Shown in pieces: positions 16,756 to 25,723 of a DNA stretch of 64,000 nt. The number at the start of each line of letters is the position of its first letter. Position 1 is the stretch's first letter. The stretch comes from Dokdonia sp. 4H-3-7-5 (GTDB lineage Bacteria; Bacteroidota; Bacteroidia; Flavobacteriales; Flavobacteriaceae), in contig NC_015496.1 of the NCBI RefSeq assembly GCF_000212355.1, positions 930,001-994,000 of the forward strand, in the 5' to 3' direction. The notes beneath the pieces are model-generated. The model saw nothing but the letters and a program-made list of their open reading frames with translations, had not been told where the DNA came from and ran no database searches. Both the position numbers and the translations under genes were made by a program.

Positions 16756-17520
16756 TTATAAAAAATTTATCACTTCTTTGTAAAAATCTTTAGGATTTTC
16801 TGCATGAAGCCAGTGACCAGCGTTTGAAATGGTAGTTAATTGCGCTTTCGCGAAAGCGTTATAAAGACCTTTTTCATCCTCGTTAAGAATATAATTAGAC
16901 CTATCTCCTCTTAAAAAAAGCACCTCTCCTCCATATGAAACTCTGTCTGGAAGTGCTTTTCCTATTTGTTCTATATTTCCTATAAGCGCTTTGAGGTTCA
17001 TTCTAAAACCAAGAACGCCCTTTTCTTTCCAATAAAGGTTTTTGAGCAAAAACATTCTCGTACCATCATCTGTAATATATTGCGAAAGAAAATCATCTGC
17101 TCCTGAACGACTCGTCATTGCTGGAGCATCATTTGACAAGGCAGTTAGTCCCTCAAGAATGGTCTGATGATGTTGTGGATATTGTTTTACACCTATATCT
17201 GCTATGATTAATTTCTTTACCATATTTGGATGTGTAGTGGCATAAAGCATAGCAACCTTACCTCCCATTGAGTGTCCAAGCAAATAGAATTCTTCAAGTT
17301 CATTTTCTAAACAATAAGACTTGAGGTCTTCTACCATTAATTCATAGCTAAACTCGTCACTGTGAAAACTACGACCATGATTACGCTGGTCCACAAGGTG
17401 CACTTGAAAACCATCTTCTGCAAATTGTTTTGATAGTGTTTTCCAGTTATCACCCATCCCTAGAAAGCCGTGTAATATGACGAGAGGCTCACCTTCCCCT
17501 ATGATATTAGAATGCAACAT
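16756..17520 (-). CDS. Alpha/beta-hydrolase (YbfF-like esterase)
   Basis: A 254-residue alpha/beta-hydrolase. HGFLGMGDNW near residue 17 gives the oxyanion region and GHSMGG at about 83-88 the nucleophile Ser; a late His sits in NAGHWLH at about 235-241. DQRNHGRSFHS is also typical of this subfamily. The substrate is unknown; YbfF-type enzymes hydrolyse small acyl esters. A palindrome copy encodes the peptide NAFAKAQ at about residues 221-227, between the last strand regions, where the family varies in length. The gene starts three bases after the pdxJ stop codon, so both are in one operon. Confidence 0.85.
   Translation of the reverse strand: MLHSNIIGEGEPLVILHGFLGMGDNWKTLSKQFAEDGFQVHLVDQRNHGRSFHSDEFSYELMVEDLKSYCLENELEEFYLLGHSMGGKVAMLYATTHPNMVKKLIIADIGVKQYPQHHQTILEGLTALSNDAPAMTSRSGADDFLSQYITDDGTRMFLLKNLYWKEKGVLGFRMNLKALIGNIEQIGKALPDRVSYGGEVLFLRGDRSNYILNEDEKGLYNAFAKAQLTTISNAGHWLHAENPKDFYKEVINFL
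16842..16859. repeat. Dispersed palindrome, copy 6, inside the alpha/beta-hydrolase gene
   Basis: GCGCTTTCGCGAAAGCGT. Read in frame as AFAKA in the hydrolase. Confidence 0.9.
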
Positions 17521-17523
17521 GAA

Positions 17524-18237
17524 TTATTGAAGTTTTTTAAGATAAGAAGTTATCACTGTTTCAAAACCTAGATATAAAGACTCTGCCATCAACGCATGAC
17601 CTATAGAAACCTCTAGCAAGTCTGGAATGCTATTATGAAAATATTCGATATTATCTAGTGACAAATCGTGCCCAGCATTAATCCCTATTCCTATATCACT
17701 TGCATGAAAAGCGGCAGCGATAAATGGCTTTATAGCTTCTTCCTTATTAAGCACGTAACCATCTGCATAGGACTCCGTATACAACTCGATACGATCTGCA
17801 CCTGTTTCTTTTGCACCCTCAACCATTTCCAATACTGGATCTACAAAAATTGAGGTTCGGATTCCTGCTTCTTTAAACTCTTGAATTACTTCTTGCAAGA
17901 AGCTTTTATGTTTAATGGTATCCCAGCCAGCATTACTCGTAATAGCATCTACAGCATCTGGAACGAGGGTAACTTGTGTAGGCTTAGTCTCGAGAACTAG
18001 GTCTATGAACTTCTGGATAGGATTACCTTCTATATTAAACTCTGTAGTAACTACATCTACAAGGTCTCTCGCATCTTGATATCTTATATGGCGCTCATCT
18101 GGACGGGGATGAATGGTTATTCCTTGAGCACCCATTTTTTCAAGGTCACTCGCTACTTTTAATAAATCTGGAACATTACCTCCCCTTGCGTTACGTAATG
18201 TAGCAACCTTATTTATGTTTACACTTAATTTTGTCAT
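17524..18237 (-). CDS. pdxJ: Pyridoxine 5'-phosphate synthase PdxJ
   Basis: The 237 residues match the family length. PdxJ makes pyridoxine 5'-phosphate from 1-deoxy-D-xylulose 5-phosphate and 3-amino-2-oxopropyl phosphate, the last step of the DXP-dependent vitamin B6 route. The N-terminal block VNINKVATLRNARGG and the active-site motif ITIHPRPDERHI (His43, Arg45, His50) are clear, as is a Glu in EFNIEGNP at about 70. It leads a two-gene operon with the alpha/beta-hydrolase. A -7 box (18263-18270) is placed 25 bases before the ATG and the region is divergent from the CBS-domain gene. Confidence 0.97.
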   Translation of the reverse strand: MTKLSVNINKVATLRNARGGNVPDLLKVASDLEKMGAQGITIHPRPDERHIRYQDARDLVDVVTTEFNIEGNPIQKFIDLVLETKPTQVTLVPDAVDAITSNAGWDTIKHKSFLQEVIQEFKEAGIRTSIFVDPVLEMVEGAKETGADRIELYTESYADGYVLNKEEAIKPFIAAAFHASDIGIGINAGHDLSLDNIEYFHNSIPDLLEVSIGHALMAESLYLGFETVITSYLKKLQ

Positions 18238-18262
18238 AGCAATATGGTATTATTTGATATCA

Positions 18263-18270
18263 CAAAAATA
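18263..18270 (-). promoter_or_regulatory. Promoter -7 box for pdxJ
   Basis: TATTTTTG on the minus strand, matching TAnnTTTG, in the region between divergent pdxJ and the CBS-domain gene. Confidence 0.55.
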
Positions 18271-18315
18271 CAAAGAGACCGCTGCTAGGCGGTTATTTTT
18301 TCATTATTTTGCAGT

Positions 18316-18972
18316 ATGACGTTAACAGATTTCATTATAAATGATATTTCTCCAGTTTCTGAAAAGCAGAATATAGGTGAAGTGCAGTCTATTTTTAGTC
18401 AAACTACTTACTCTCATGTTCCTATAGAACGAGAAGGTGTTTATGTAGGATCACTACCTGAAAATGACACACATTGTCTAGATGCAGATACTCCCATAAG
18501 TGAATATAGCCACGGATATGAGCAATTTTTTGTGCGTTATGACACAAACTGGCTAGACGTACTTGAGACTTTTGCACAACATGGTTCTAACATGATGCCA
18601 GTGCTAGACGAGAAAAACACATATTTAGGCTACTATGAGTTAGAAGATGTAATGAGCTTCTTTAACAGCACTCCTTTTATAAGTGAGCCAGGAAGCGTGG
18701 TAGTAATAGAAAAAGGCATCCAAGATTACTCTTTTAGTGAAATAAGTCAGATTGTAGAGTCTAATGATGGCAAAATCTGGGGAATGTTTATCTCTAGAAT
18801 AGAAAATGACGTTGCCGAAATTTCGATAAAAATTGGTAGATCAAATTTTAATGACATTCTCGCAGCCTTTAGAAGGTATAGCTATAATGTGGTGTCTAGT
18901 CACCAAGAAGATACCTTCCTGACAGACTTAAGAGAGCGCTCTCAGTACCTAGAAAAATACCTTAATATCTAA
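18316..18972 (+). CDS. CBS-domain protein
   Basis: A 218-residue soluble protein with two degenerate CBS motifs in the first half: residues about 1-60 (DFIINDISPVSEKQNIGEVQ, a typical CBS opening) and about 70-125 (VLETFAQHGSNMMPVLDEKN and GYYELEDVMSFF). A C-terminal region of about 90 residues resembles an ACT-like or other small alpha/beta domain. CBS pairs bind adenine nucleotides and act as energy sensors, but the partner here is unknown. It stands six bases upstream of nadK, so the two are cotranscribed, which suggests a link to nucleotide state. The order next to nadK and the envelope genes is one I know from other flavobacteria. Confidence 0.8.
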   Translation: MTLTDFIINDISPVSEKQNIGEVQSIFSQTTYSHVPIEREGVYVGSLPENDTHCLDADTPISEYSHGYEQFFVRYDTNWLDVLETFAQHGSNMMPVLDEKNTYLGYYELEDVMSFFNSTPFISEPGSVVVIEKGIQDYSFSEISQIVESNDGKIWGMFISRIENDVAEISIKIGRSNFNDILAAFRRYSYNVVSSHQEDTFLTDLRERSQYLEKYLNI

Positions 18973-18978
18973 TAGATT

Positions 18979-19863
18979 ATGAAAATTGGTATTTACGGTC
19001 AGTTTTATCATAAAGAAGCGGGACAATACATTCAGCAACTTCTTGATATTCTTGACAAAAAGCAAGTAGAAGTTATTATAGAAAAAAACTTCCTTAAACT
19101 CATACATGAGAATGACGCTATTGAAAGAGACTACAATCATTTTTCTACGTTTAAGGAGTTAGACAACAGTTACAATCTTTTTGTGAGCATAGGTGGTGAT
19201 GGAACCATACTTAAGACAGTTACCTACGTAAGAGACCTTAACATCCCAATAGTAGGTATTAACACTGGGCGATTAGGTTTTCTAGCAACCATCAAGAGAA
19301 ATGACATTGAAGCTTCTATTGATAAGATATTAACTGGAAAATATACCATCTCTAAAAGGAGTTTGCTGCAAATCACTACAAGTAAACTCTCAGAAGAAAT
19401 AGGGGAACTTAACTTTGCACTTAACGAGATTGCGGTGAGTAGAAAAAACACTACTTCTATGATCTCGGTAAAGACTAAGCTTGATGGTGAAGACTTAACA
19501 AATTATTGGGCAGATGGACTTATTGTTGCAACTCCTACAGGCTCTACTGGATACTCGCTTAGCTGTGGAGGCCCAGTAATCACTCCGCATACCTCTAGTC
19601 TTATACTCACACCTATCGCTCCGCATAACTTAAATGCAAGACCACTAGTGATCCCAGATAACACGGTAATAGAGCTTAGCGTTTCTGGAAGAGAAGAACA
19701 ACATTTGATTTCGCTTGATTCCCGCATAGCTACACTAGATAATGAGACCATTATCACTTTGGAAAAGGCGCCATTTGAAATAAGCCTCATACGATTGGAA
19801 GGAGATAGTTTTTTAAAAACACTTCGTCGCAAACTCCTTTGGGGAGAAGATAAAAGAAACTAA
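18979..19863 (+). CDS. nadK: NAD kinase
   Basis: The 294 residues show the NAD kinase signature. The GGDG motif is at 72-75 (SIGGDGTILKT) with the catalytic Asp. NTGRLGFLA follows at about 94-102 and a second conserved block, ATPTGSTGYSLSCGGP, at about 176-191. The enzyme phosphorylates NAD to NADP and is essential in most bacteria. Its first base is seven bases after the CBS gene stop. It is followed by a 155-base gap with a perfect palindrome copy and a new promoter for the next gene, so the transcription unit probably ends here, although no standard terminator is visible. Confidence 0.97.
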   Translation: MKIGIYGQFYHKEAGQYIQQLLDILDKKQVEVIIEKNFLKLIHENDAIERDYNHFSTFKELDNSYNLFVSIGGDGTILKTVTYVRDLNIPIVGINTGRLGFLATIKRNDIEASIDKILTGKYTISKRSLLQITTSKLSEEIGELNFALNEIAVSRKNTTSMISVKTKLDGEDLTNYWADGLIVATPTGSTGYSLSCGGPVITPHTSSLILTPIAPHNLNARPLVIPDNTVIELSVSGREEQHLISLDSRIATLDNETIITLEKAPFEISLIRLEGDSFLKTLRRKLLWGEDKRN

Positions 19864-19919
19864 ACAATATTTATGCGTTTAATGTGTTTTCTGTAAGGGC
19901 AACTAGTACGTATTTAATT

Positions 19920-19937
19920 ACGCTTTCGCGAAAGCGT
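19920..19937. repeat. Dispersed palindrome, copy 7 (perfect 18 bp)
   Basis: ACGCTTTCGCGAAAGCGT with flanking TT and AA extending the symmetry. Intergenic between nadK and the porG-like gene, about 33 bases upstream of the -33 element at 19970. Confidence 0.9.
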
Positions 19938-19969
19938 AAACTAACCGACAACATCTTAGCAACCCCTAA

Positions 19970-20001
19970 TTGCTAGTACCAACACAGAATTGTTATATTT
20001 G
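19970..20001 (+). promoter_or_regulatory. Promoter of the porG-uppS-bamA cluster
   Basis: TTG at 19970-19972, a 21-base spacer and TATATTTG at 19994-20001 match the Bacteroidota promoter consensus. The start codon is at 20019, giving a leader of about 12 bases. Confidence 0.7.
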
Positions 20002-20018
20002 CAAACTTTTAACGCTAT

Positions 20019-20693
20019 ATGAAGTACTTGACGATTATTTTGATCGCCATTTTTTGGAATACTAAAACACAAGCTCAGACTTATGAAATAGGAGGGTTTT
20101 TAGGAGGATCTAATGTTGTAAGTGACATAGGGTCTACTAGCTACTTTTCTCCAAATAAGCCTGTTTTTGGCGCTATTTTTAAGTGGAATAGAAGCTCCAG
20201 ACATTCATTTAGATTTACAGCACTGTTCACAGAGTTGGAAGGAAGTGACGAAGATAGCCATGAGGCTAGGAGACAGAGCAGAGGATTATCCTTTACTAAT
20301 AGTCTTCAGGAGGTTTCATTAGGCTTAGAATATACCTTTTGGGAATTTGACATGTTTAAAGATCGTAACGCAAACGCGCCATATTTATATACTGGTCTTA
20401 CAGTCTTTAATCAAGAAAATATTTCAAATATAAATGGTGTTACAGCGAGTGGAAACGCGCTAGACGTTGCAATTCCAATAGTATTAGGTTATAAAGTAGC
20501 AGTAAATAGTAAGATGGTCATAGCTCTGGAAGGTGGTGCACGTTATACATTTACAGATAATATAGATGGCAGCGATCCTGCGGGAGAAGATGCGCTAAGT
20601 TTAGGAAATAAAAATAATAATGATTGGTATGTATTCACGGGATTAACCGTGAGTTTTACCTTTGGCCGTAGACCTTGTTACTGCGGATTTTAA
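20019..20693 (+). CDS. porG: DUF6089 outer-membrane protein, PorG-like
   Basis: A 224-residue protein with a signal peptide (1-19, TQAQ) and a small beta-barrel pattern (alternating aromatic strands: YEIGGFLGGSNVVSDIG, FRFTALFTELEGSDED, EVSLGLEYTFWEF). The family (DUF6089) includes PorG of Porphyromonas gingivalis, an outer-membrane component of the type IX secretion system. In that species, as I recall, porG also precedes uppS, bamA and two ompH genes. The identical order here is the main support for the gene symbol; sequence similarity by eye is only moderate. It heads the cluster behind the promoter at 19970-20001. The C-terminus ends FGRRPCYCGF with two Cys. Confidence 0.65.
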   Translation: MKYLTIILIAIFWNTKTQAQTYEIGGFLGGSNVVSDIGSTSYFSPNKPVFGAIFKWNRSSRHSFRFTALFTELEGSDEDSHEARRQSRGLSFTNSLQEVSLGLEYTFWEFDMFKDRNANAPYLYTGLTVFNQENISNINGVTASGNALDVAIPIVLGYKVAVNSKMVIALEGGARYTFTDNIDGSDPAGEDALSLGNKNNNDWYVFTGLTVSFTFGRRPCYCGF

Positions 20694-20700
20694 TAATATA

Positions 20701-21441
20701 ATGGACGTACTTGCCCAGATTAATAAAGAAAAGTTACCCCAGCACATTGCCATTATTATGGATGGTAATGGTAGGTGGGCAAAAAAACAAGGCCTTCTTA
20801 GAGCTGTAGGTCACAAGAAAGGGTCTAAAGCAGTAAGAGAAGCGGTAGAAGCGGCAGCCGAACTTGGTGTACCTTACCTAACCCTTTATGCTTTTTCTAC
20901 AGAAAATTGGAATCGCCCTAAGGCAGAAGTAGACACGCTCATGAATCTTCTTGTATCTTCTTTAAAGAAAGAAATTTCTACTTTACAAGACAACGATGTT
21001 TCCCTCAACACTATTGGTAATACGAGCTCTTTACCTAAAAAAGCGCAAAGAGAACTCAACGAGGTTATAGAAAAAACGAAGAACAACAAAAGGCTTAAGC
21101 TCACACTTGCATTAAGTTACGGAAGCAGAGAAGAACTAATAAAAACTGTCAAAGAAATAAGCGATAAAGTTAAAAATAACCTAATTTCGCCAGCTGAAAT
21201 AGATGAATCTTGTATAAATGAGCATCTTTACACCCATGATATGCCGGATGTAGATTTGTTAATTCGTACGAGTGGAGAGCAACGAATTAGTAATTTTTTG
21301 TTGTGGCAGATAGCCTATGCTGAGTTTTATTTTACAGAAATATTGTGGCCAGATTTTAGAAAGGAACATTTACATGACGCTATTTACAATTATCAGAAAA
21401 GAGAACGAAGATTTGGAAAGACAAGTGAACAAATTAAATAG
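20701..21441 (+). CDS. uppS: Isoprenyl transferase (undecaprenyl diphosphate synthase)
   Basis: 246 residues from the ATG at 20701; upstream in-frame codons overlap the porG-like gene and are not part of the family. The motif HIAIIMDGNGRWAKKQG (15-31) has the catalytic Asp21. The later motifs YAFSTENWNRP and DLLIRTSGEQRISNFLLWQ are equally clear. The enzyme adds isopentenyl units to make the C55 lipid carrier for peptidoglycan and O-antigen. It is seven bases downstream of the porG-like gene and its 3' end overlaps the bamA start region, so the genes form an operon for envelope building. Confidence 0.97.
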   Translation: MDVLAQINKEKLPQHIAIIMDGNGRWAKKQGLLRAVGHKKGSKAVREAVEAAAELGVPYLTLYAFSTENWNRPKAEVDTLMNLLVSSLKKEISTLQDNDVSLNTIGNTSSLPKKAQRELNEVIEKTKNNKRLKLTLALSYGSREELIKTVKEISDKVKNNLISPAEIDESCINEHLYTHDMPDVDLLIRTSGEQRISNFLLWQIAYAEFYFTEILWPDFRKEHLHDAIYNYQKRERRFGKTSEQIK

Positions 21442-24046
21442 TGCGTCTACTTTTTCAAAAGTGACAGGCAAATGGATGATTTTTTTAGCCCTTTTGAGCT
21501 TCACTTTTGCACAAGCGCAAAGAGAATTACCGCTAGATCCTGAAGTTAAATATGAAATTGCAGACATCAAAGTAAGTGGCGTATCCACTTATAATGAGAA
21601 TACCGTAATTGCATTTACAGGATTACGTGTAGGAGAACAGATATTTCTACCTGGACAAAAGATTACAGACGTAATCAAAAAACTATGGTCGCTAGAACTT
21701 TTTTCAGATATTAATCTATATGTTACTGATATAAATGGAAATAAAGTAGACTTACAGCTAGACATCAAAGAAGTCCCAGAGCTTAATGAAGTAAGATTTA
21801 AAGGAATTAAGCAGAAAAAAGGGGCTAATTTTATTAAGGACAACGGACTTAATAAAGGGGCTAAGGTTACAGAAAATCTAGAAACTACAGCTAAAAATTA
21901 CATTGAGAATACTTACAAGAAAAAAGGATATCTTAACTCTAAGGTTTTTATCAATACTGTTCCGACTGCAGATAGTATAGGTACAAATAAAGTCAACATG
22001 ACTGTAAATATTGATAAAGGTGAGCGCGTAAAAATAGCCGACATCAATATCACAGGGCGCGAGAAGTTAAAAAGAGGAACTCTTTTAGGTTCTATGAAAA
22101 AAACCAAAGAGAAAAAAATCTGGCGTGTATGGAAACGATCAAAATTTATCAAAGCAGATTACGAAGAAGATAAAGTTGCTCTTATAAATAAATATAAAGA
22201 AAAAGGGTACCGTGATGCACGTGTAATATCTGATACCATTATTAAAAATAATGACAAAAGTATTACTCTTGAAATTAATGTAGAGGAAGGTAATAGATAT
22301 TACATAGGTGATATCGACTTTATAGGAAACTCTGTGTATACAGATGACCAATTAAGCCGCCAACTAGGACTATTTAAAGGAGATGTGTACAATGGAGTTC
22401 TGCTAAAAGAACGTATACAAGATGATACAGATCCAGATTCAGACAACATTGCAAATCTTTACCAAAATAGTGGTTATCTCTTCTCTAATATTAATGCAGT
22501 AGAGACAAGTGTCCAAAATGACACTATTGATTTTGAAGTACGTATTTCAGAAGGAAAACTCGCCTATTTTAACAAGGTAACTGTAAAAGGTAACGATAAA
22601 ACTAAGGATAAAGTAATTTATAGAGAATTACTTACAAAGCCTGGGCAACGTTATAGTAAAGATGCAGTAGTAAGAACAATTAGAGAGCTCGGACAATTAG
22701 GATTTTTTGACGCACAACAACTCACTCCTAATTTTGATAATTTTGACGCTGTAGCTGGTACAGTAGATTTAGAGTACAATGTAGTAGAACAAGGTGCCAG
22801 CCAGATAGAACTTCAAGGAGGTTTTGGCGGTGGTGGTTTTGTAGGAACACTTGGACTTTCTTTCAATAACTTCTCTATTCAAAACATATTTAATAAGGAT
22901 GCATATCAGCCTCTTCCTATGGGAGATGGTCAGAAATTCTCTTTAAGAGCACAAGCAAGTCAGTTTTTTCAGACATATAGTGCTTCACTTACAGATCCAT
23001 GGTTCGGAGGGAAACAACCAGTGCAATTTTCAACCTCTTTTTCACATACGATACAGTATCTATTTACAGGAATTAATAGTGGTAATGCTAGCGATCGTGT
23101 TGATAGAGACAGAAAGTTTTTAATTACAGGTGGTTCGATAGGGCTTTCAAAACGTCTTTCTTGGCCAGATAGGAACTTTTTCCTTTCGCATGCTATAAGT
23201 TTCCAGCACTTTGATTTACAAAACTATAACACTGGCCTTTTTACCTTTGGTAATGGATCATCAGAAAACTTAGCATATACTGTAGGTTTAAGTCGTCAGG
23301 AAGTTTTTGGTGGACGTATTTTCCCAACTGGTGGATCAGAAATAAGTTTTACAGCAAAACTTACACTACCGTACTCTGCTTGGAACGGCACAGACTACAA
23401 ACAACTTGCTGCAGATCGCGAGGTAGCTGTGGAGAATCAAGATAGTGACGAGATAGGCCGTATTGACCAAGAGCGTTTTAATTGGCTAGAATATTATAAA
23501 GTGAAATTTGATGGTAAATGGTATACTCCGATAGTCGGCAAATTTGTCCTACAAACGGGAATTGAATTTGGATGGCTTGGAGCTTATAATCAAGATAGAG
23601 GCGTACCTCCATTTGAGCGTTTCTTCTTAGGAGGAGATGGACTAGGTGGTTTCTCACTAGATGGTAGAGAGATAGTGAGACTTAGAGGTTATCCTAATCA
23701 AGCAGTGACTCCTATAGATAGAGGAGCCGCACTTTCTAGTACGAATCAAGCTAACGATGGTGCAACTATTTATAATAAATTCAGTTTAGAACTACGCTAC
23801 CCTATTTCATTTAATCCTCAGGCCACTATTTACGCATTAACTTTTGCAGAGGCTGGATCATCTTATGACAATTTTAGAGACTATAACCCGTTTCAATTGA
23901 GTAGATCTGCTGGGGCAGGAATTCGTATATTTATGCCAGCCTTTGGTTTATTAGGATTGGATTTTGGATATGGATTCGACCCAATTCCTGGTACTGTAGG
24001 AGCAAATGGATGGGAAACACACTTCATTATTGGTCAGCAGTTCTAA
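21425..24046 (+). CDS. bamA: Outer-membrane protein assembly factor BamA
   Basis: About 873 residues. It has a signal peptide (hydrophobic MIFLALLSFTFAQAQ), five POTRA-type repeats (about residues 30-440, each with short beta-alpha-alpha-beta-beta units such as YEIADIKVSGVSTYNENTV), and a C-terminal Omp85 barrel ending in GQQF. BamA inserts beta-barrel proteins in the outer membrane. The start is uncertain. ATG 21374 lies inside the conserved end of uppS; GTG 21425 and GTG 21461 give a basic n-region; ATG 21476 starts directly at the hydrophobic core. I prefer 21425, overlapping uppS by 17 bases. POTRA 3 carries a longer basic stretch than usual (KKTKEKKIWRVWKRSK). Confidence 0.93.
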   Translation: MNKLNSASTFSKVTGKWMIFLALLSFTFAQAQRELPLDPEVKYEIADIKVSGVSTYNENTVIAFTGLRVGEQIFLPGQKITDVIKKLWSLELFSDINLYVTDINGNKVDLQLDIKEVPELNEVRFKGIKQKKGANFIKDNGLNKGAKVTENLETTAKNYIENTYKKKGYLNSKVFINTVPTADSIGTNKVNMTVNIDKGERVKIADINITGREKLKRGTLLGSMKKTKEKKIWRVWKRSKFIKADYEEDKVALINKYKEKGYRDARVISDTIIKNNDKSITLEINVEEGNRYYIGDIDFIGNSVYTDDQLSRQLGLFKGDVYNGVLLKERIQDDTDPDSDNIANLYQNSGYLFSNINAVETSVQNDTIDFEVRISEGKLAYFNKVTVKGNDKTKDKVIYRELLTKPGQRYSKDAVVRTIRELGQLGFFDAQQLTPNFDNFDAVAGTVDLEYNVVEQGASQIELQGGFGGGGFVGTLGLSFNNFSIQNIFNKDAYQPLPMGDGQKFSLRAQASQFFQTYSASLTDPWFGGKQPVQFSTSFSHTIQYLFTGINSGNASDRVDRDRKFLITGGSIGLSKRLSWPDRNFFLSHAISFQHFDLQNYNTGLFTFGNGSSENLAYTVGLSRQEVFGGRIFPTGGSEISFTAKLTLPYSAWNGTDYKQLAADREVAVENQDSDEIGRIDQERFNWLEYYKVKFDGKWYTPIVGKFVLQTGIEFGWLGAYNQDRGVPPFERFFLGGDGLGGFSLDGREIVRLRGYPNQAVTPIDRGAALSSTNQANDGATIYNKFSLELRYPISFNPQATIYALTFAEAGSSYDNFRDYNPFQLSRSAGAGIRIFMPAFGLLGLDFGYGFDPIPGTVGANGWETHFIIGQQF

Positions 24047-24083
24047 TTTTTGGCACGATTATTTCTAATGCAATTCTGAAATT

Positions 24084-25091
24084 ATGAAGACACCTGTTTT
24101 TCTTTTACTAATCGCAACAATGTTGCTATCTACTTCACTAGAAGCTCAAAGAGCTAGTGGCGTACGTATAGGATATATTGATATGGATTACATACTTGAA
24201 AATGTTCCTGAATACCAAGAAGCATCTACACAATTAGATGATAAAGTAGGAAAATGGAAAGGTGAGATTGAAACTAGACTTGAAGAAGTTGCTGCAATGA
24301 AAAAGCAACTGGATAATGAAAGAGCGTTACTCACAAAAGAACTTATTGAGGAACGCGATGAAGAAATTACTTTTGAAAGAGATCAAATACTAGAATATCA
24401 ACAGAAACGTTTTGGACCAGGTGGAGATTTAGCTATCCAAAGAAGACAGCTTGTTGAGCCAGTACAAGACCAAGTATTTAACGCTGTACAAGAAATATCT
24501 GCAGCAAAAAAGTTTGACCTTGTCTTTGATAAATCATCAGACTTAATGATGTTATATACTGCAGACAGATTAAACATAAGCGACCAAGTCCTTAGAAGTA
24601 TTACTAGAGCTGCAAAACGTAATCAAATCAACAGTAAGAAAGATGAAAAAGATTTTGATATCGATGAGGCAAAAACGGTTGAGCAAGATAAAGCTAGTCA
24701 AGAAAGACAACGAGCAATAAACGCAAAGACTGCCGAACGTGATGCAGCACTTGAAGCCCGTAATAAAGATAGAGAAACGCAAAAAGCAGAACGTCAAGCG
24801 GCTTTTCAAGAGAGAAGAAGATTATTACTTGAAGAACGCCAGCGCAAGAAAGACTCTATACAAGCTGTGCGTGAAGCAAGGACAACAACACCTAGTGGCA
24901 GGGGCACGCCAACATTAGGCACGGATCCTGCAAATGCTAAAGCAGCCAAAGAAGCTGCAATTGCAGATAGAAAAAGAAAAAAAGATTCTATTATTGCTGT
25001 AAGAAAGGCAAAAAGAGATTCAATTTTAGAAGCAAGGAAAAAGAAAACTACGCCTCCAGCACAAAATGGAAATGACGGAGACGGTAGATAA
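24084..25091 (+). CDS. OmpH/Skp-family periplasmic chaperone with charged C-terminal extension
   Basis: A 335-residue protein with a signal peptide (1-21, LEAQR) followed by the Skp/OmpH domain: the opening strand VRIGYIDMDYILENVPEY, a long coiled coil (about 50-130), and the closing AKKFDLVFDKSSDLMMLY. Beyond residue about 190 it has an extension not present in classical Skp, rich in Lys, Arg, Glu and Ala with the repeated unit RKKDSI (three times), likely a long helix or disordered tail. Skp trimers hold unfolded outer-membrane proteins for BamA, and the position right after bamA supports this. Confidence 0.88.
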   Translation: MKTPVFLLLIATMLLSTSLEAQRASGVRIGYIDMDYILENVPEYQEASTQLDDKVGKWKGEIETRLEEVAAMKKQLDNERALLTKELIEERDEEITFERDQILEYQQKRFGPGGDLAIQRRQLVEPVQDQVFNAVQEISAAKKFDLVFDKSSDLMMLYTADRLNISDQVLRSITRAAKRNQINSKKDEKDFDIDEAKTVEQDKASQERQRAINAKTAERDAALEARNKDRETQKAERQAAFQERRRLLLEERQRKKDSIQAVREARTTTPSGRGTPTLGTDPANAKAAKEAAIADRKRKKDSIIAVRKAKRDSILEARKKKTTPPAQNGNDGDGR

Positions 25092-25130
25092 CCCTTATTA
25101 ATTATTACACTTAACTCAAATTAGATTAAA

Positions 25131-25643
25131 ATGAAACAGTTTACAAAAGTATTAGCAGCGATTGCACTTATCGTAGGAATGAGTAGCGCTATGCAAGCAC
25201 AAAGCAAAGTTGCACACATTAACTCACAGTCTCTTGTAGAAGCTATGCCTACATATAAGAATGCAATGTCTGAGCTAGAAAAGCTACAGAAATCATATGA
25301 CACAGAAATTTCTGCAATGGGTGCAGAGCTTCAAAAAACATACGAGCGTTATAACCGTGAGGCAGAAACTCAAACTGATGAGGAAAATGGAAGACGCATG
25401 CAGGAAGTTCAAGAAACTCGTACTAACATTGCAAAGTACCAACAAACGGCATTACAAACACTTCAAACTAAAGAGCAAGAACTCATCAAGCCTATCATTG
25501 AAAAAGCAAGAGTAGCTATTCAAAAAGTTGCAAGAGCAAAAGGATATGACTTCGTACTTGATTCTACACCTGGAGCTGGAGGAGTTATCATGGCAGATGG
25601 TTATGATTTAATGCCAGATGCAAAAGCTTCTTTAGGAATATAA
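25131..25643 (+). CDS. OmpH/Skp-family periplasmic chaperone
   Basis: The 170 residues are the usual Skp length. A signal peptide (1-23, MQAQ) is followed by VAHINSQSLVEAMPTYK, a coiled-coil segment (about 45-115) and the final domain strand AKGYDFVLDSTPG. It is paralogous to the preceding gene but lacks its charged tail. Two adjacent ompH genes after bamA are common in Bacteroidota. It lies 39 bases after the first copy and is followed by a strong terminator at 25683, so it probably ends the porG-uppS-bamA operon. Confidence 0.93.
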   Translation: MKQFTKVLAAIALIVGMSSAMQAQSKVAHINSQSLVEAMPTYKNAMSELEKLQKSYDTEISAMGAELQKTYERYNREAETQTDEENGRRMQEVQETRTNIAKYQQTALQTLQTKEQELIKPIIEKARVAIQKVARAKGYDFVLDSTPGAGGVIMADGYDLMPDAKASLGI

Positions 25644-25656
25644 TTTTAAAATATTC

Positions 25657-25672
25657 TTTCGCTTAAGCGAAA
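25657..25672. repeat. Variant palindrome TTTCGCTTAAGCGAAA
   Basis: A perfect 16-bp palindrome that shares the outer TTTCG...CGAAA arms with the dispersed element but has CTTAAG in the middle. It lies between the second ompH gene and the terminator. Confidence 0.6.
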
Positions 25673-25682
25673 ACAAATATTG

Positions 25683-25712
25683 AAAACTGCCCTTTTTAAA
25701 GGGCAGTTTTTT
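25683..25712 (+). terminator. Terminator of the porG-ompH operon
   Basis: A perfect 13-bp stem (AAAACTGCCCTTT, 25683-25695, pairing with 25698-25710) runs into a T tract. Confidence 0.85.
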
Positions 25713-25723
25713 ATTTTAGATAC

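Noticed and set aside
21317-21424. BamA starting at 21317 or 21374
   Set aside because: This stretch codes for the conserved C-terminus of UppS in another frame; a start near 21425-21476 gives a normal signal peptide.
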